A stretch of 55,283 nt of DNA, taken from contig NZ_SCMK01000028.1 in the NCBI RefSeq assembly GCF_005503355.1, positions 1-55,283 on the forward strand. Direction: 5' to 3'. Source of the DNA: Sphingomonas sp. 1F27F7B (GTDB taxonomy: Bacteria > Pseudomonadota > Alphaproteobacteria > Sphingomonadales > Sphingomonadaceae). The notes under the pieces were generated by a model. It searched no databases and was not told the origin of the DNA. It was given only the letters and a program-made list of their open reading frames with translations. Each line of letters opens with the position of its first letter. The first letter of the stretch is position 1. The position numbers and the translations under genes are program-made. This document shows, in pieces, positions 7,169 to 13,990 of the stretch.

Positions 7169-7849
7169 CTAGATCAGCCCCTGGCCCCTGAGCGAGGCAT
7201 GTCCCTCGCGCCCAAGGATGATGTGGTCGTGCACCCCGATGCCCAGGCCCTTGCCCGCCGCCGCGATCTGGCGGGTGATCTCGATGTCGGCGCGGCTGGG
7301 CGAAGGGTCTCCGGAGGGATGGTTGTGGACGAGGATCAGCGCTGCGGAGCCGAGCTCGATCGCGCGGCGGATCACTTCGCGGACATAGACGGCGGCCTCG
7401 TCGATCGTGCCTTCGCCCATCAGTTCGTCGCGGATCAGCATGTTCTTCGAATTGAGATGGAGGACGCGGAAGCGCTCGATCGGGTGATGCGCCATGTCGG
7501 CGCGCAGATAGTCGAGCAATGCCTGCCAATTGGCCAGGACCGGCCGCTCGGCTACCTCCGCGCGCAGCAGGCGGAGCGCGGCGGCATGGACGGTCTTCAA
7601 GGCGGCGACGCTGGTCTCGCCCATGCCCTTCACCCGCGCCAGCGCTTCGGCATCGGCAGTCAGGAGGCCGGCGATGCCGCCGAATTCGTGGAGCAACGCC
7701 TTGGCGAGCGGCTTGGTATCCTGCCGCGGAATCGCCAGCGCGAGCAGATATTCGACCAGCTCGTGATCGAGCAACGCGTCCGGCCCGCCCTCGAACAGGC
7801 GACGGCGCAGGCGCGCGCGGTGGCCGCTATTGTCTGGCGTCTCGGACAT
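7169..7849 (-). CDS. radC: RadC-family (JAB/MPN+ fold) protein
   Basis: The 226-residue product has an N-terminal helix-hairpin-helix region (LARVKGMGETSVAALK) and a C-terminal JAB1/MPN metalloprotease-like fold with the JAMM motif H175-N-H177-P-S-G-D-P-S-P-S-R-A-D188. The family was named for a supposed repair role that has not held up; its true activity is unknown. All metal ligands are intact and the length is normal. The gene is single, and points away from the ATP synthase operon, with which it shares a 130-nt promoter region. Confidence 0.9.
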   Translation of the reverse strand: MSETPDNSGHRARLRRRLFEGGPDALLDHELVEYLLALAIPRQDTKPLAKALLHEFGGIAGLLTADAEALARVKGMGETSVAALKTVHAAALRLLRAEVAERPVLANWQALLDYLRADMAHHPIERFRVLHLNSKNMLIRDELMGEGTIDEAAVYVREVIRRAIELGSAALILVHNHPSGDPSPSRADIEITRQIAAAGKGLGIGVHDHIILGREGHASLRGQGLI

Positions 7850-7980
7850 GCCCGATTTGTTCCTGCAAACGCCGCGTTATTCAAGGCGAGGATTTCGCCG
7901 AATTGGCGATAGAGTTGACTCGGTCCGCGAGCGTTCCTAAAGCGCCCGAGCAACGCGGTCGCATGGCCGGCGATGCTCAA

Positions 7981-8328
7981 ATGTCGTCGGCGTGTGTCGG
8001 CGGCTTTTTTCATATCTGGATCGCCTTGACCGCCTTGACCCAAGACCGTGCACCTAGCGACCTGGACCGCCGCATCGCCGATGCGAAGGCGGCCGAGGCT
8101 GCGCGCACCGGCGAGGGCGTCAAGGCGCCTGCCGATGCCAAGGGCTACAAGCAGGGCTCGCGCGTGCTGATGGACCTGATCGGCATGCCGCTGGGCGGCG
8201 GCGTTCTGGGCTTCGCTCTCGACAGCTGGCTGAACACCAGCCCGTGGTTCCTGCTGGGGCTGGTGGTGCTGTCGTTCGTCGCGGCTTTCCGCAACATCTA
8301 CAAGATCTCGAAGGAGCGCGTTGAGTGA
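7981..8328 (+). CDS. atpI: ATP synthase protein I (AtpI)
   Basis: The C-terminal half has the two hydrophobic helices of AtpI (VLMDLIGMPLGGGVLGFALD and WFLLGLVVLSFVAAFRNIY) after a charged stretch (SDLDRRIADAKAAEAARTGEG). AtpI helps c-ring assembly and Mg handling and lies first in F0 operons. The start is uncertain: ATG at 7963 and 7981 and TTG at 8035 are in frame and none has a clear Shine-Dalgarno. The TTG gives LTQDRAPSDLD, close to the usual N-terminus, and may be the true start (97 residues). The stop overlaps atpB by 4 nt (GTGA). Confidence 0.85.
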   Translation: MSSACVGGFFHIWIALTALTQDRAPSDLDRRIADAKAAEAARTGEGVKAPADAKGYKQGSRVLMDLIGMPLGGGVLGFALDSWLNTSPWFLLGLVVLSFVAAFRNIYKISKERVE

Positions 8329-9098
8329 GCGCCGGCGCAATCAATCCGATGGAGCAGTTCGAGGTCGGCAAGCTGATCAAGTTCGATCTGCTTGGCTATG
8401 ATCTCTCGTTCACCAACTCGGCCCTGTTCATGTTCGTCGTGGCGGCGCTGCTGTTCGTGTTCATGCTGGGCGGCATGAAGCGCGCGCTGATCCCGGGCAA
8501 GTGGCAGCTGATGGCCGAAGGCGCGGTGGGCTTCATCGATTCGATGGTGAGCACCAGCATCGGCAAGGGCGGCAAGAAGTTCGCGCCGTACATTTTCTCG
8601 CTGTTCTTCTTCATCCTGTTCGCCAACCTGGTGGGCATCCTGCCGCTGGCGGTGGTGCCCGGGCTGCACACCTTCGCGGTGACCAGCCACATCACCGTGA
8701 CCGCGGTGCTGGCCTTCTTCTCCTTCGCCATCGTGCTCGCGGTCGGCTTCTGGAAGCACGGCCTCAAGTTCTTCAGCCTGTTCGTGCCGCACGGCGCGCC
8801 GCTGTGGCTGATGCCGGTGATCATCCCGGTGGAATTCATCTCGTTCATGGTGCGTCCCTTCTCGCTGGGCCTGCGACTGTTCGTCGCGATGACCGCGGGG
8901 CACATCCTGCTCGAAGTGTTCGGCAGCTTCGCCGTGCAGGGCCTGAATGCCGGCGGGATCGGCTATGGCGTGTGGTTCGCCTCGATGCTGATGATCATCG
9001 GCGTGAGCGCGCTCGAGTTGCTGGTCTGCGCGATCCAGGCCTATGTCTTCGCGCTGCTGACCTCGCTTTATCTCCACGACGCGGTGCATCTGCACTAA
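8325..9098 (+). CDS. atpB: ATP synthase F0 subunit a
   Basis: This 257-residue membrane protein has the subunit a core: a TM helix near 25-45 and the conserved C-terminal helices carrying SLGLRLFVAMTAGHI, where the essential arginine of the proton channel sits. It forms the half channels beside the c ring. It starts with GTG inside the atpI stop (GTGA), so translation is coupled. The next gene, atpE, follows after 45 nt. Length and motifs are normal. Confidence 0.97.
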   Translation: MSAGAINPMEQFEVGKLIKFDLLGYDLSFTNSALFMFVVAALLFVFMLGGMKRALIPGKWQLMAEGAVGFIDSMVSTSIGKGGKKFAPYIFSLFFFILFANLVGILPLAVVPGLHTFAVTSHITVTAVLAFFSFAIVLAVGFWKHGLKFFSLFVPHGAPLWLMPVIIPVEFISFMVRPFSLGLRLFVAMTAGHILLEVFGSFAVQGLNAGGIGYGVWFASMLMIIGVSALELLVCAIQAYVFALLTSLYLHDAVHLH

Positions 9099-9143
9099 GT
9101 CGCGCTGTTCGTTTGGTTTATTGGATTACGTAGGGAGCTAGAA

Positions 9144-9377
9144 ATGACTGACGTTGGTGCAATGTACATCGGTGCCGGCCTCGCGGCGATCGGCATCGGC
9201 CTGGCCGCGCTCGGCGTGGGCAACGTGTTCGGTTCGTTCCTCGAGGGCGCGCTGCGCAACCCGGGTGCCGCCGACGGCCAGCAGGGCCGCCTGTTCATCG
9301 GCTTCGCCGGTGCCGAGCTTCTGGGCCTGATCGCGTTCGTCGTCGCGATCCTGATCCTGTTCGTCGTCAAGGGCTAA
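9144..9377 (+). CDS. atpE: ATP synthase F0 subunit c
   Basis: The 77-residue protein is a helical hairpin with a glycine-rich first helix (IGAGLAAIGIGLAALGVG), the polar loop RNPG...GQQ that contacts subunit gamma/epsilon, and a second helix with the proton-carrying carboxylate E58 (GFAGAELLGLIAF). A strong AGGGAG lies 7 nt before the ATG, as expected for the most abundant F0 subunit. The helix-1 pattern GxGxGxxxxGxG is usual and suggests no unusual ion specificity; no Na+ ligand motif is seen. Confidence 0.97.
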   Translation: MTDVGAMYIGAGLAAIGIGLAALGVGNVFGSFLEGALRNPGAADGQQGRLFIGFAGAELLGLIAFVVAILILFVVKG

Positions 9378-9393
9378 GGTCGAAGGACAGCCA

Positions 9394-9888
9394 ATGCCGC
9401 AGCTATCCCAAATCCCTGAGATCTACGCGTCGCAGCTCTTCTGGCTCGCGATCGTGTTTGCGCTCATCTATTTCGGGATCGGCAAGGCGATGGTTCCGAA
9501 GATCGAGCGTACGGTCGAGGACCGCAACGCCCGTATCGCCGGAGACCTCGCCGCGGCCGAGGCTGCCCGAGACGCGGCCCATGCGTCGGATGCCGCTTAT
9601 GAGTCCGGGCTGGAATCGGCCCGGACCACGGCGCTCGCGACGCTGAGCCAGGCCAAGGACAAGGCGACCGCCAAGGCCGAGGCCGAAGTGAAGAAGGGCG
9701 ATGCCGCGTCCGAGGCGAAGATCGCCGAGGCTGCGCAGCGCATCGCGGCGACCAAGACCCAGGCGCTGGGCGAGATCGAAGCCGAGACGGTGGATGCCGT
9801 CCAGGAGATCGTCGCCAAGCTCTCGGGCGTGAAGGCCGACCGCGTGTCGGTCGCCAAGCAAGTGAAGGCAGCGCTGGCCAATGGCTGA
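9394..9888 (+). CDS. atpF': ATP synthase F0 subunit b' (b2)
   Basis: The 164-residue protein has one N-terminal TM helix (LFWLAIVFALIYFGIGKAMVP) and a long Ala/Glu/Lys-rich coiled coil, the peripheral stalk. It is the first of two b-type subunits; alphaproteobacteria and phototrophs use a b/b' heterodimer rather than a b homodimer. It follows atpE after 16 nt and overlaps atpF by 8 nt. The assignment of b' to the first copy follows the usual gene order. Confidence 0.93.
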   Translation: MPQLSQIPEIYASQLFWLAIVFALIYFGIGKAMVPKIERTVEDRNARIAGDLAAAEAARDAAHASDAAYESGLESARTTALATLSQAKDKATAKAEAEVKKGDAASEAKIAEAAQRIAATKTQALGEIEAETVDAVQEIVAKLSGVKADRVSVAKQVKAALANG

Positions 9889-10435
9889 ACAACCCCATGG
9901 CCTGAAGGCGGAGACCGGCACCGTGGAACTCCATCATGAGCCTGCGGCATTCGGCGTCGTCACCGCACCGATGTTCGTGGCGATCGCGATGCTCGTCGTG
10001 CTCGGCATCGTGCTGTGGAAGCGCGTGCCGGCGATGATCGGCAAGATGCTCGACGCCAAGATCGCCTCGATCCGCCAGCAGCTGGACGAGGCCACCGCGC
10101 TTCGTGCCGAAGCGGAGGCCGAGCTGGCCAAGGCCAGGGCGCGCAACGCGGCGAGCGAGGCGGACGCCGCCGCGATCGTCGCCCATGCCGAAGCCGAGGC
10201 CAAGGCGCTGCTGAAGAAGGCCGAGGTGGATGCGAAGGAGCTGACCCGGCGCCGCGCCAAGATGGCCGAGGACAAGATCGCCGCCGCAGAGCGTGCCGCG
10301 ATCGCCGAGGTTCGCGCCACGGCCGCCGACGCCGCGGCTGCCGCGGCTGCCGCGATCATCGCGGAGAAGCACGGCGCCGAAGCCGACAAGAAGCTGGTCG
10401 ACCAGACGATCGCCGGGCTCGGCCGCCTGAACTGA
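9881..10435 (+). CDS. atpF: ATP synthase F0 subunit b
   Basis: The 184-residue protein has a TM helix (APMFVAIAMLVVLGIVLWKRVP, preceded by a polar N-terminus) and a long coiled coil. It pairs with b' to form the peripheral stalk. The gene closes the operon and is followed directly by a strong terminator at 10460. The F1 genes are not present here, which is the normal split arrangement in alphaproteobacteria. Confidence 0.95.
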   Translation: MAEQPHGLKAETGTVELHHEPAAFGVVTAPMFVAIAMLVVLGIVLWKRVPAMIGKMLDAKIASIRQQLDEATALRAEAEAELAKARARNAASEADAAAIVAHAEAEAKALLKKAEVDAKELTRRRAKMAEDKIAAAERAAIAEVRATAADAAAAAAAAIIAEKHGAEADKKLVDQTIAGLGRLN

Positions 10436-10459
10436 CCGCCCGCTTCGGCGAGGCTCGAA

Positions 10460-10498
10460 CGAAAAGGGCGCGCATCCATGGGGTGCGCGCCCTTTTCG
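10460..10498 (+). terminator. Strong intrinsic terminator of the F0 operon
   Basis: A 15-bp perfect stem (10460-10474 with 10484-10498) has a 9-nt loop, and the descending arm contains TTTT. It lies 25 nt after the atpF stop. Confidence 0.88.
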
Positions 10499-10550
10499 CG
10501 TCCGTCCTTCCGCGCTGGCGGCACAGGGCACTGGCGGCTAGGATATCCGC

Positions 10551-10742
10551 ATGACCATCCAACGCTGGCTCCAGCTCGCCACGGCCCTCACCGCGCTGCT
10601 GCTCGTCTTCATGATCGGCATGGTCTGGCACAGCGCCGTCGAGGAACATCGCCAGGCGAACGACATCGGCGCGCGGGCGCACGAGACGATGGAGCGCATC
10701 GAGGCGCGGGCGAACGCGCTGGAGAACGAGGCGGGGCGATAG
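10551..10742 (+). CDS. Small single-TM protein of unknown function
   Basis: The 63-residue product has one N-terminal TM helix (LATALTALLLVFMIGMVW) followed by a charged, probably coiled-coil tail (VEEHRQANDIGARAHETMERIEARANALENEAGR). No strong Shine-Dalgarno is visible. Its codon use looks like the neighbours. It is isolated between the F0 terminator and a repeat-bearing gap. Function is not recognised; coding status is moderately supported by the coherent TM/coiled-coil layout. Confidence 0.5.
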   Translation: MTIQRWLQLATALTALLLVFMIGMVWHSAVEEHRQANDIGARAHETMERIEARANALENEAGR

Positions 10743-11078
10743 GGCCGCCGGCGCCGGGCTGGCTCGTAACCTGCCCCTTCATGCTGTCCCGGATCTGATC
10801 CGCGGTTCGGCATCTCCTCCAGCGATATCGCCTGTGGAAAATTGGACCCTGAAACAGGTTGGCGCCTGTCCCTTTGAGACAAGCCCCCCTCTTTCGTCAT
10901 CCCCGCGCAGGCGGGGACCCAGGGTTTCTCTGCCGTATCGCCCGTGACTCTGGATCCCCGCCTGCGCGGGGATGACGGTTATGGGACCATCCTTGTCCAA
11001 GCGGGATAGGCCCCAAACAAGTCCAGAGTGAGGGGAACCGGGCGATCGGCACCCGCTCCGGATGCCGATCGCCGTCAT
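10743..11078. other. 336-nt gap with palindromic repeats, no gene
   Basis: This convergent gap contains the long inverted repeat at 10895-10977 and, before it, a fragment (around 10780-10860) that resembles the second repeat family seen at 34481-34568 (it shares CTGAAACA and GGTT blocks). No credible coding sequence was found. Confidence 0.7.
10895..10977. repeat. REPIN-like inverted repeat, copy A
   Basis: CGTCATCCCCGCGCAGGCGG and its inverted partner ending GCGGGGATGACG face each other across about 25 nt. Each arm is itself a hairpin. This is one of at least seven copies in the window, all in gaps 3' of genes. Confidence 0.9.
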
Positions 11079-11828
11079 TCACGCCGCCGGCTTGCGGAAC
11101 TTGTAGATGAACTGGTCGGTCTTGCCCCGGATCTCGGGGGTGAAGACATTGGCGGTGTGCGGATCGTTCGGATTGCGCAGCAGCGGGAGTTCGCCGTCGA
11201 ACTTGAAGCCGGCCGATTCGATCTCGGCGCGCGCGGCGGCGGGATCGATGCGGTGGAGCGTCTGCGGCACCGCGAAGCTCGGATCGGTGTTCGCGACATG
11301 GTCGATCACCAGCAGCACCCCACCGGGCTTGAGCGAATCGTAGAGCTTCTTCGCGATTGCCGCGGCAGCGCCGGGCGATGCGGCCTTGAGATGCAGGTCG
11401 TGCCAGTTCTGCACCGTCACGATCGCATCGAGCGGCTCGGGGAAGGCGAAGCTCTTCAGGCTGTCGCTCATCGCCGCGACATTGGCGCGGCCCGCCACTG
11501 CGGCCTTCTGGTCGTCGGCATAGGCGGCGCGGAACTGGATGAACTCGGCCGGCTGATAGGCATAGACCTTGCCCTTGGGCCCGACGACCGGGGCGAGGAT
11601 CCGCGTCCAATAGCCACCGCCCATGATGAAATCGGCGACCTTCCCGCCCGGCGCGATGCCGGCAAAGGCAAGGATCTCGCCCGGGTGGCGGGCGGCGTCT
11701 CGGTCCTTGTCGGCCGGGGGGCGGCCGGAATCGCCGAGCGCGGCGGTGATCGGGGCGGGAACGGTCTGGGCATGGGCGGCGAGTGGCGCGGCCAGCGCGA
11801 GCAGCGCGGCGGACAGGGCGAGCTTCAT
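11079..11828 (-). CDS. Class I SAM-dependent methyltransferase-like protein with signal peptide
   Basis: The 249-residue protein opens with a clear Sec signal peptide (MKLALSAALLALAAPLAAHAQ). The mature part resembles the predicted methyltransferase family COG4798: PGEILAFAGIAPGGKVADFIMGGGYWTRILA corresponds to motif I, then LDAIVTVQNWHDLH and LKPGGVLLVIDHVA. Export is odd because S-adenosylmethionine is cytosolic. It may therefore bind another ligand or use a leaked cofactor; activity is unknown. The gene stands alone between a repeat region and uvrC. Confidence 0.82.
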   Translation of the reverse strand: MKLALSAALLALAAPLAAHAQTVPAPITAALGDSGRPPADKDRDAARHPGEILAFAGIAPGGKVADFIMGGGYWTRILAPVVGPKGKVYAYQPAEFIQFRAAYADDQKAAVAGRANVAAMSDSLKSFAFPEPLDAIVTVQNWHDLHLKAASPGAAAAIAKKLYDSLKPGGVLLVIDHVANTDPSFAVPQTLHRIDPAAARAEIESAGFKFDGELPLLRNPNDPHTANVFTPEIRGKTDQFIYKFRKPAA

Positions 11829-11975
11829 GGGACGACTCTCCTAAGCATGTGGGCGGAGCATGGCATATCGGTGCGGCCGTTCAAGTTGCGCCCATCGCCA
11901 TCACCGCGGGGAAAGCCGGGATGACGAACGGGGGAGTGGCGGTCCGTCGCTTCACCCCCTAAATCGCTGGCGACG

Positions 11976-13898
11976 ATGTCCGATCCCAACTCGCCCAACC
12001 GCTTCAACGAAGAGGCCGCCACCAATGCCGTGCGCGGCGCCGACGCGCCCGATCTGGAAGCCGGCGTCGCGGCGATCCGCAACGTGCTGAAGACGCTGCC
12101 GGCGCGCCCCGGCGTCTATCGCATGCAGGATGCGCGCGGCGACGTGCTCTATGTCGGCAAGGCGCGGGCGCTGAAGAACCGGGTGACCAACTATACCCAG
12201 GTGATGCGGCTCTCGAAGCGGCTCCAGCGGATGGTGGCGCAGACGCGATCGATGACGATCGTCACCACCAACAACGAAGCCGAGGCGCTGCTGCTGGAAG
12301 CCCAGCTGATCAAGCGCTTCCGCCCGCCCTACAATGTGCTGCTGCGCGACGATAAGTCGTTTCCATTCATCCTGCTGCGCCGGGATCACGAGTTTCCGCG
12401 CATTCAGCTCCATCGCGGCGCCCGCAAGGTGAAGGGCGATTATTTCGGCCCGTTCGCGGGCGCGGGGCAGGTGCGCAAGACGCTCAATGCGCTCCAGAAG
12501 CTGTTCCTGCTGCGCAGCTGCACCGACGGCTTCTTCAACACACGCGACCGGCCGTGCCTGCTCTACCAGATCCGCCGCTGCTCTGCGCCGTGCGTCGACC
12601 GGATCGATCCGGCCGGATATGAGGAACTGGTCGACGACGCGCGCGACTTCCTGATGGGCAAGTCGACCAAGGTGCAGGCCAAGCTGGGTGCGCAGATGCA
12701 AGCGGCGGCGGAGGCGCTCGATTTCGAGCTGGCGGCGATCCTGCGCGACCGGCTGAAGGCGTTGACCTTCATCCAGGGATCGCAGGCAATCAATGCCGAG
12801 GGCGTGGGCGATGCCGATATCTTCGCGCTGGCCTGCAAGGGCGGGGTGATGGGGATCCAGGCCTTCTTCATCCGCGGCGGCCAGAATTGGGGGCATCGCA
12901 GCTTCTTCCCGGCACACACCAACGACGTGTCCGAGGACGAAGTGCTCTCGGCCTTCCTGATGCAGTTCTACGAGGAAGTGCCGCCGCCCCGGACGATCTT
13001 CGTCGATCGCAACCTGGTGGAAGCCGCGCTGCTGGCCGAGGCGCTTCGCGAACGCGCCGGGCACAAGGTGGCGCTGGGCGTGCCGCAGCGCGGGCCGCGG
13101 CGGCGGCTGCTGGAGCAGGCGACCCGCAACGCAGTGGAAGCGCTCGACCGGCGGCTGGCCGAGGGCACGACCCAGGCCAGGCTGCTCGCCGAGATCGCCG
13201 ACATCTTCGAGCTGCCCGAAAGCCCGGAGCGGATCGAAGTGTACGACAACTCGCACATCCAGGGTACCAATGCGCTGGGAGCGATGGTGGTGGCGGGCCC
13301 CGAGGGCTTCCAGAAGAACCAGTATCGCAAGTTCAACATCAAGCGTGCCGAGACCGTGCCGGGCGACGATTACGGGATGATGCGCGAAGTGCTGACTCGC
13401 CGCTTTGCGCGCGCGCAGGACGAGGACCCGGACCGGCAGGGCGGCAGCTGGCCCGATCTGGTGCTGCTCGACGGCGGGCGCGGGCAGCTGAACGCGGCCC
13501 GGGCAGTGCTCGAGGATCTGGGCATCGAGGATGTCTGCATGGTCGGCGTCGCCAAGGGCCCGCATCACGGGCGCGAGGGCCGCGAGGTGTTCCACCTGAT
13601 GGACGGGCGCGAGCTGATGCTGCCGGTCAATTCGCCCGTGCTCTTCTACCTCCAGCGGCTGCGCGACGAAGTCCACCGCTTCGCGATCGGCGCGCATCGG
13701 CAGAAGCGCGCCAAGGCGATCGGGGCGAGCCCGCTCGACGAAGTCCCCGGCATCGGCCCCGCGCGCAAGAAGGCGCTGCTGATGCATTTCGGCACGGCGC
13801 GGGCGGTGCGCGCGGCGAGCCTCGAGGATCTGCAGAAGGCGCCGGGCGTGAGCGCGGGCGTCGCACAGCAGGTCTATGACTATTTTCACGCCCGATAA
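11976..13898 (+). CDS. uvrC: UvrABC system protein C (excinuclease subunit)
   Basis: The 640-residue protein has an N-terminal GIY-YIG nuclease domain (PGVYRMQDARGDVLYVGKA), a cysteine-containing region (CLLYQIRRCSAPC), a UVR motif around KVQAKLGAQMQAAAEALDFELAA, an RNase H-like domain (IEVYDNSHIQGTNALGAMVV, LVLLDGGRGQLNAA) and a C-terminal helix-hairpin-helix (LDEVPGIGPARKKALL). It makes both incisions in nucleotide excision repair. Alphaproteobacterial UvrC proteins are usually 610-650 residues, so the length is normal. The gene appears to be monocistronic here. Confidence 0.97.
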   Translation: MSDPNSPNRFNEEAATNAVRGADAPDLEAGVAAIRNVLKTLPARPGVYRMQDARGDVLYVGKARALKNRVTNYTQVMRLSKRLQRMVAQTRSMTIVTTNNEAEALLLEAQLIKRFRPPYNVLLRDDKSFPFILLRRDHEFPRIQLHRGARKVKGDYFGPFAGAGQVRKTLNALQKLFLLRSCTDGFFNTRDRPCLLYQIRRCSAPCVDRIDPAGYEELVDDARDFLMGKSTKVQAKLGAQMQAAAEALDFELAAILRDRLKALTFIQGSQAINAEGVGDADIFALACKGGVMGIQAFFIRGGQNWGHRSFFPAHTNDVSEDEVLSAFLMQFYEEVPPPRTIFVDRNLVEAALLAEALRERAGHKVALGVPQRGPRRRLLEQATRNAVEALDRRLAEGTTQARLLAEIADIFELPESPERIEVYDNSHIQGTNALGAMVVAGPEGFQKNQYRKFNIKRAETVPGDDYGMMREVLTRRFARAQDEDPDRQGGSWPDLVLLDGGRGQLNAARAVLEDLGIEDVCMVGVAKGPHHGREGREVFHLMDGRELMLPVNSPVLFYLQRLRDEVHRFAIGAHRQKRAKAIGASPLDEVPGIGPARKKALLMHFGTARAVRAASLEDLQKAPGVSAGVAQQVYDYFHAR

Positions 13899-13976
13899 GG
13901 CGCCAGAACTGCACAGATAATCCTCGCGCCCTGGCTTGCGACGCGCCGGCGAGGCGCTAGGGTCGGTGTCGAAAAC

Positions 13977-13986
13977 GGGGGGGGGG
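13977..13986 (+). repeat. G10 homopolymer 4 nt before a start codon
   Basis: Ten consecutive G residues end 4 nt before the ATG at 13991. The tract occupies the Shine-Dalgarno position, so changes in its length would alter ribosome-binding spacing. Confidence 0.9.
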
Positions 13987-13990
13987 CATC

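Noticed and set aside
7850..7980. Promoter for the ATP synthase operon at TTGACT (about 7915)
   Set aside because: A -35-like TTGACT is present, but the -10 candidate (TAAAGC, 17 nt later) is poor and alphaproteobacterial promoters are hard to call by eye.
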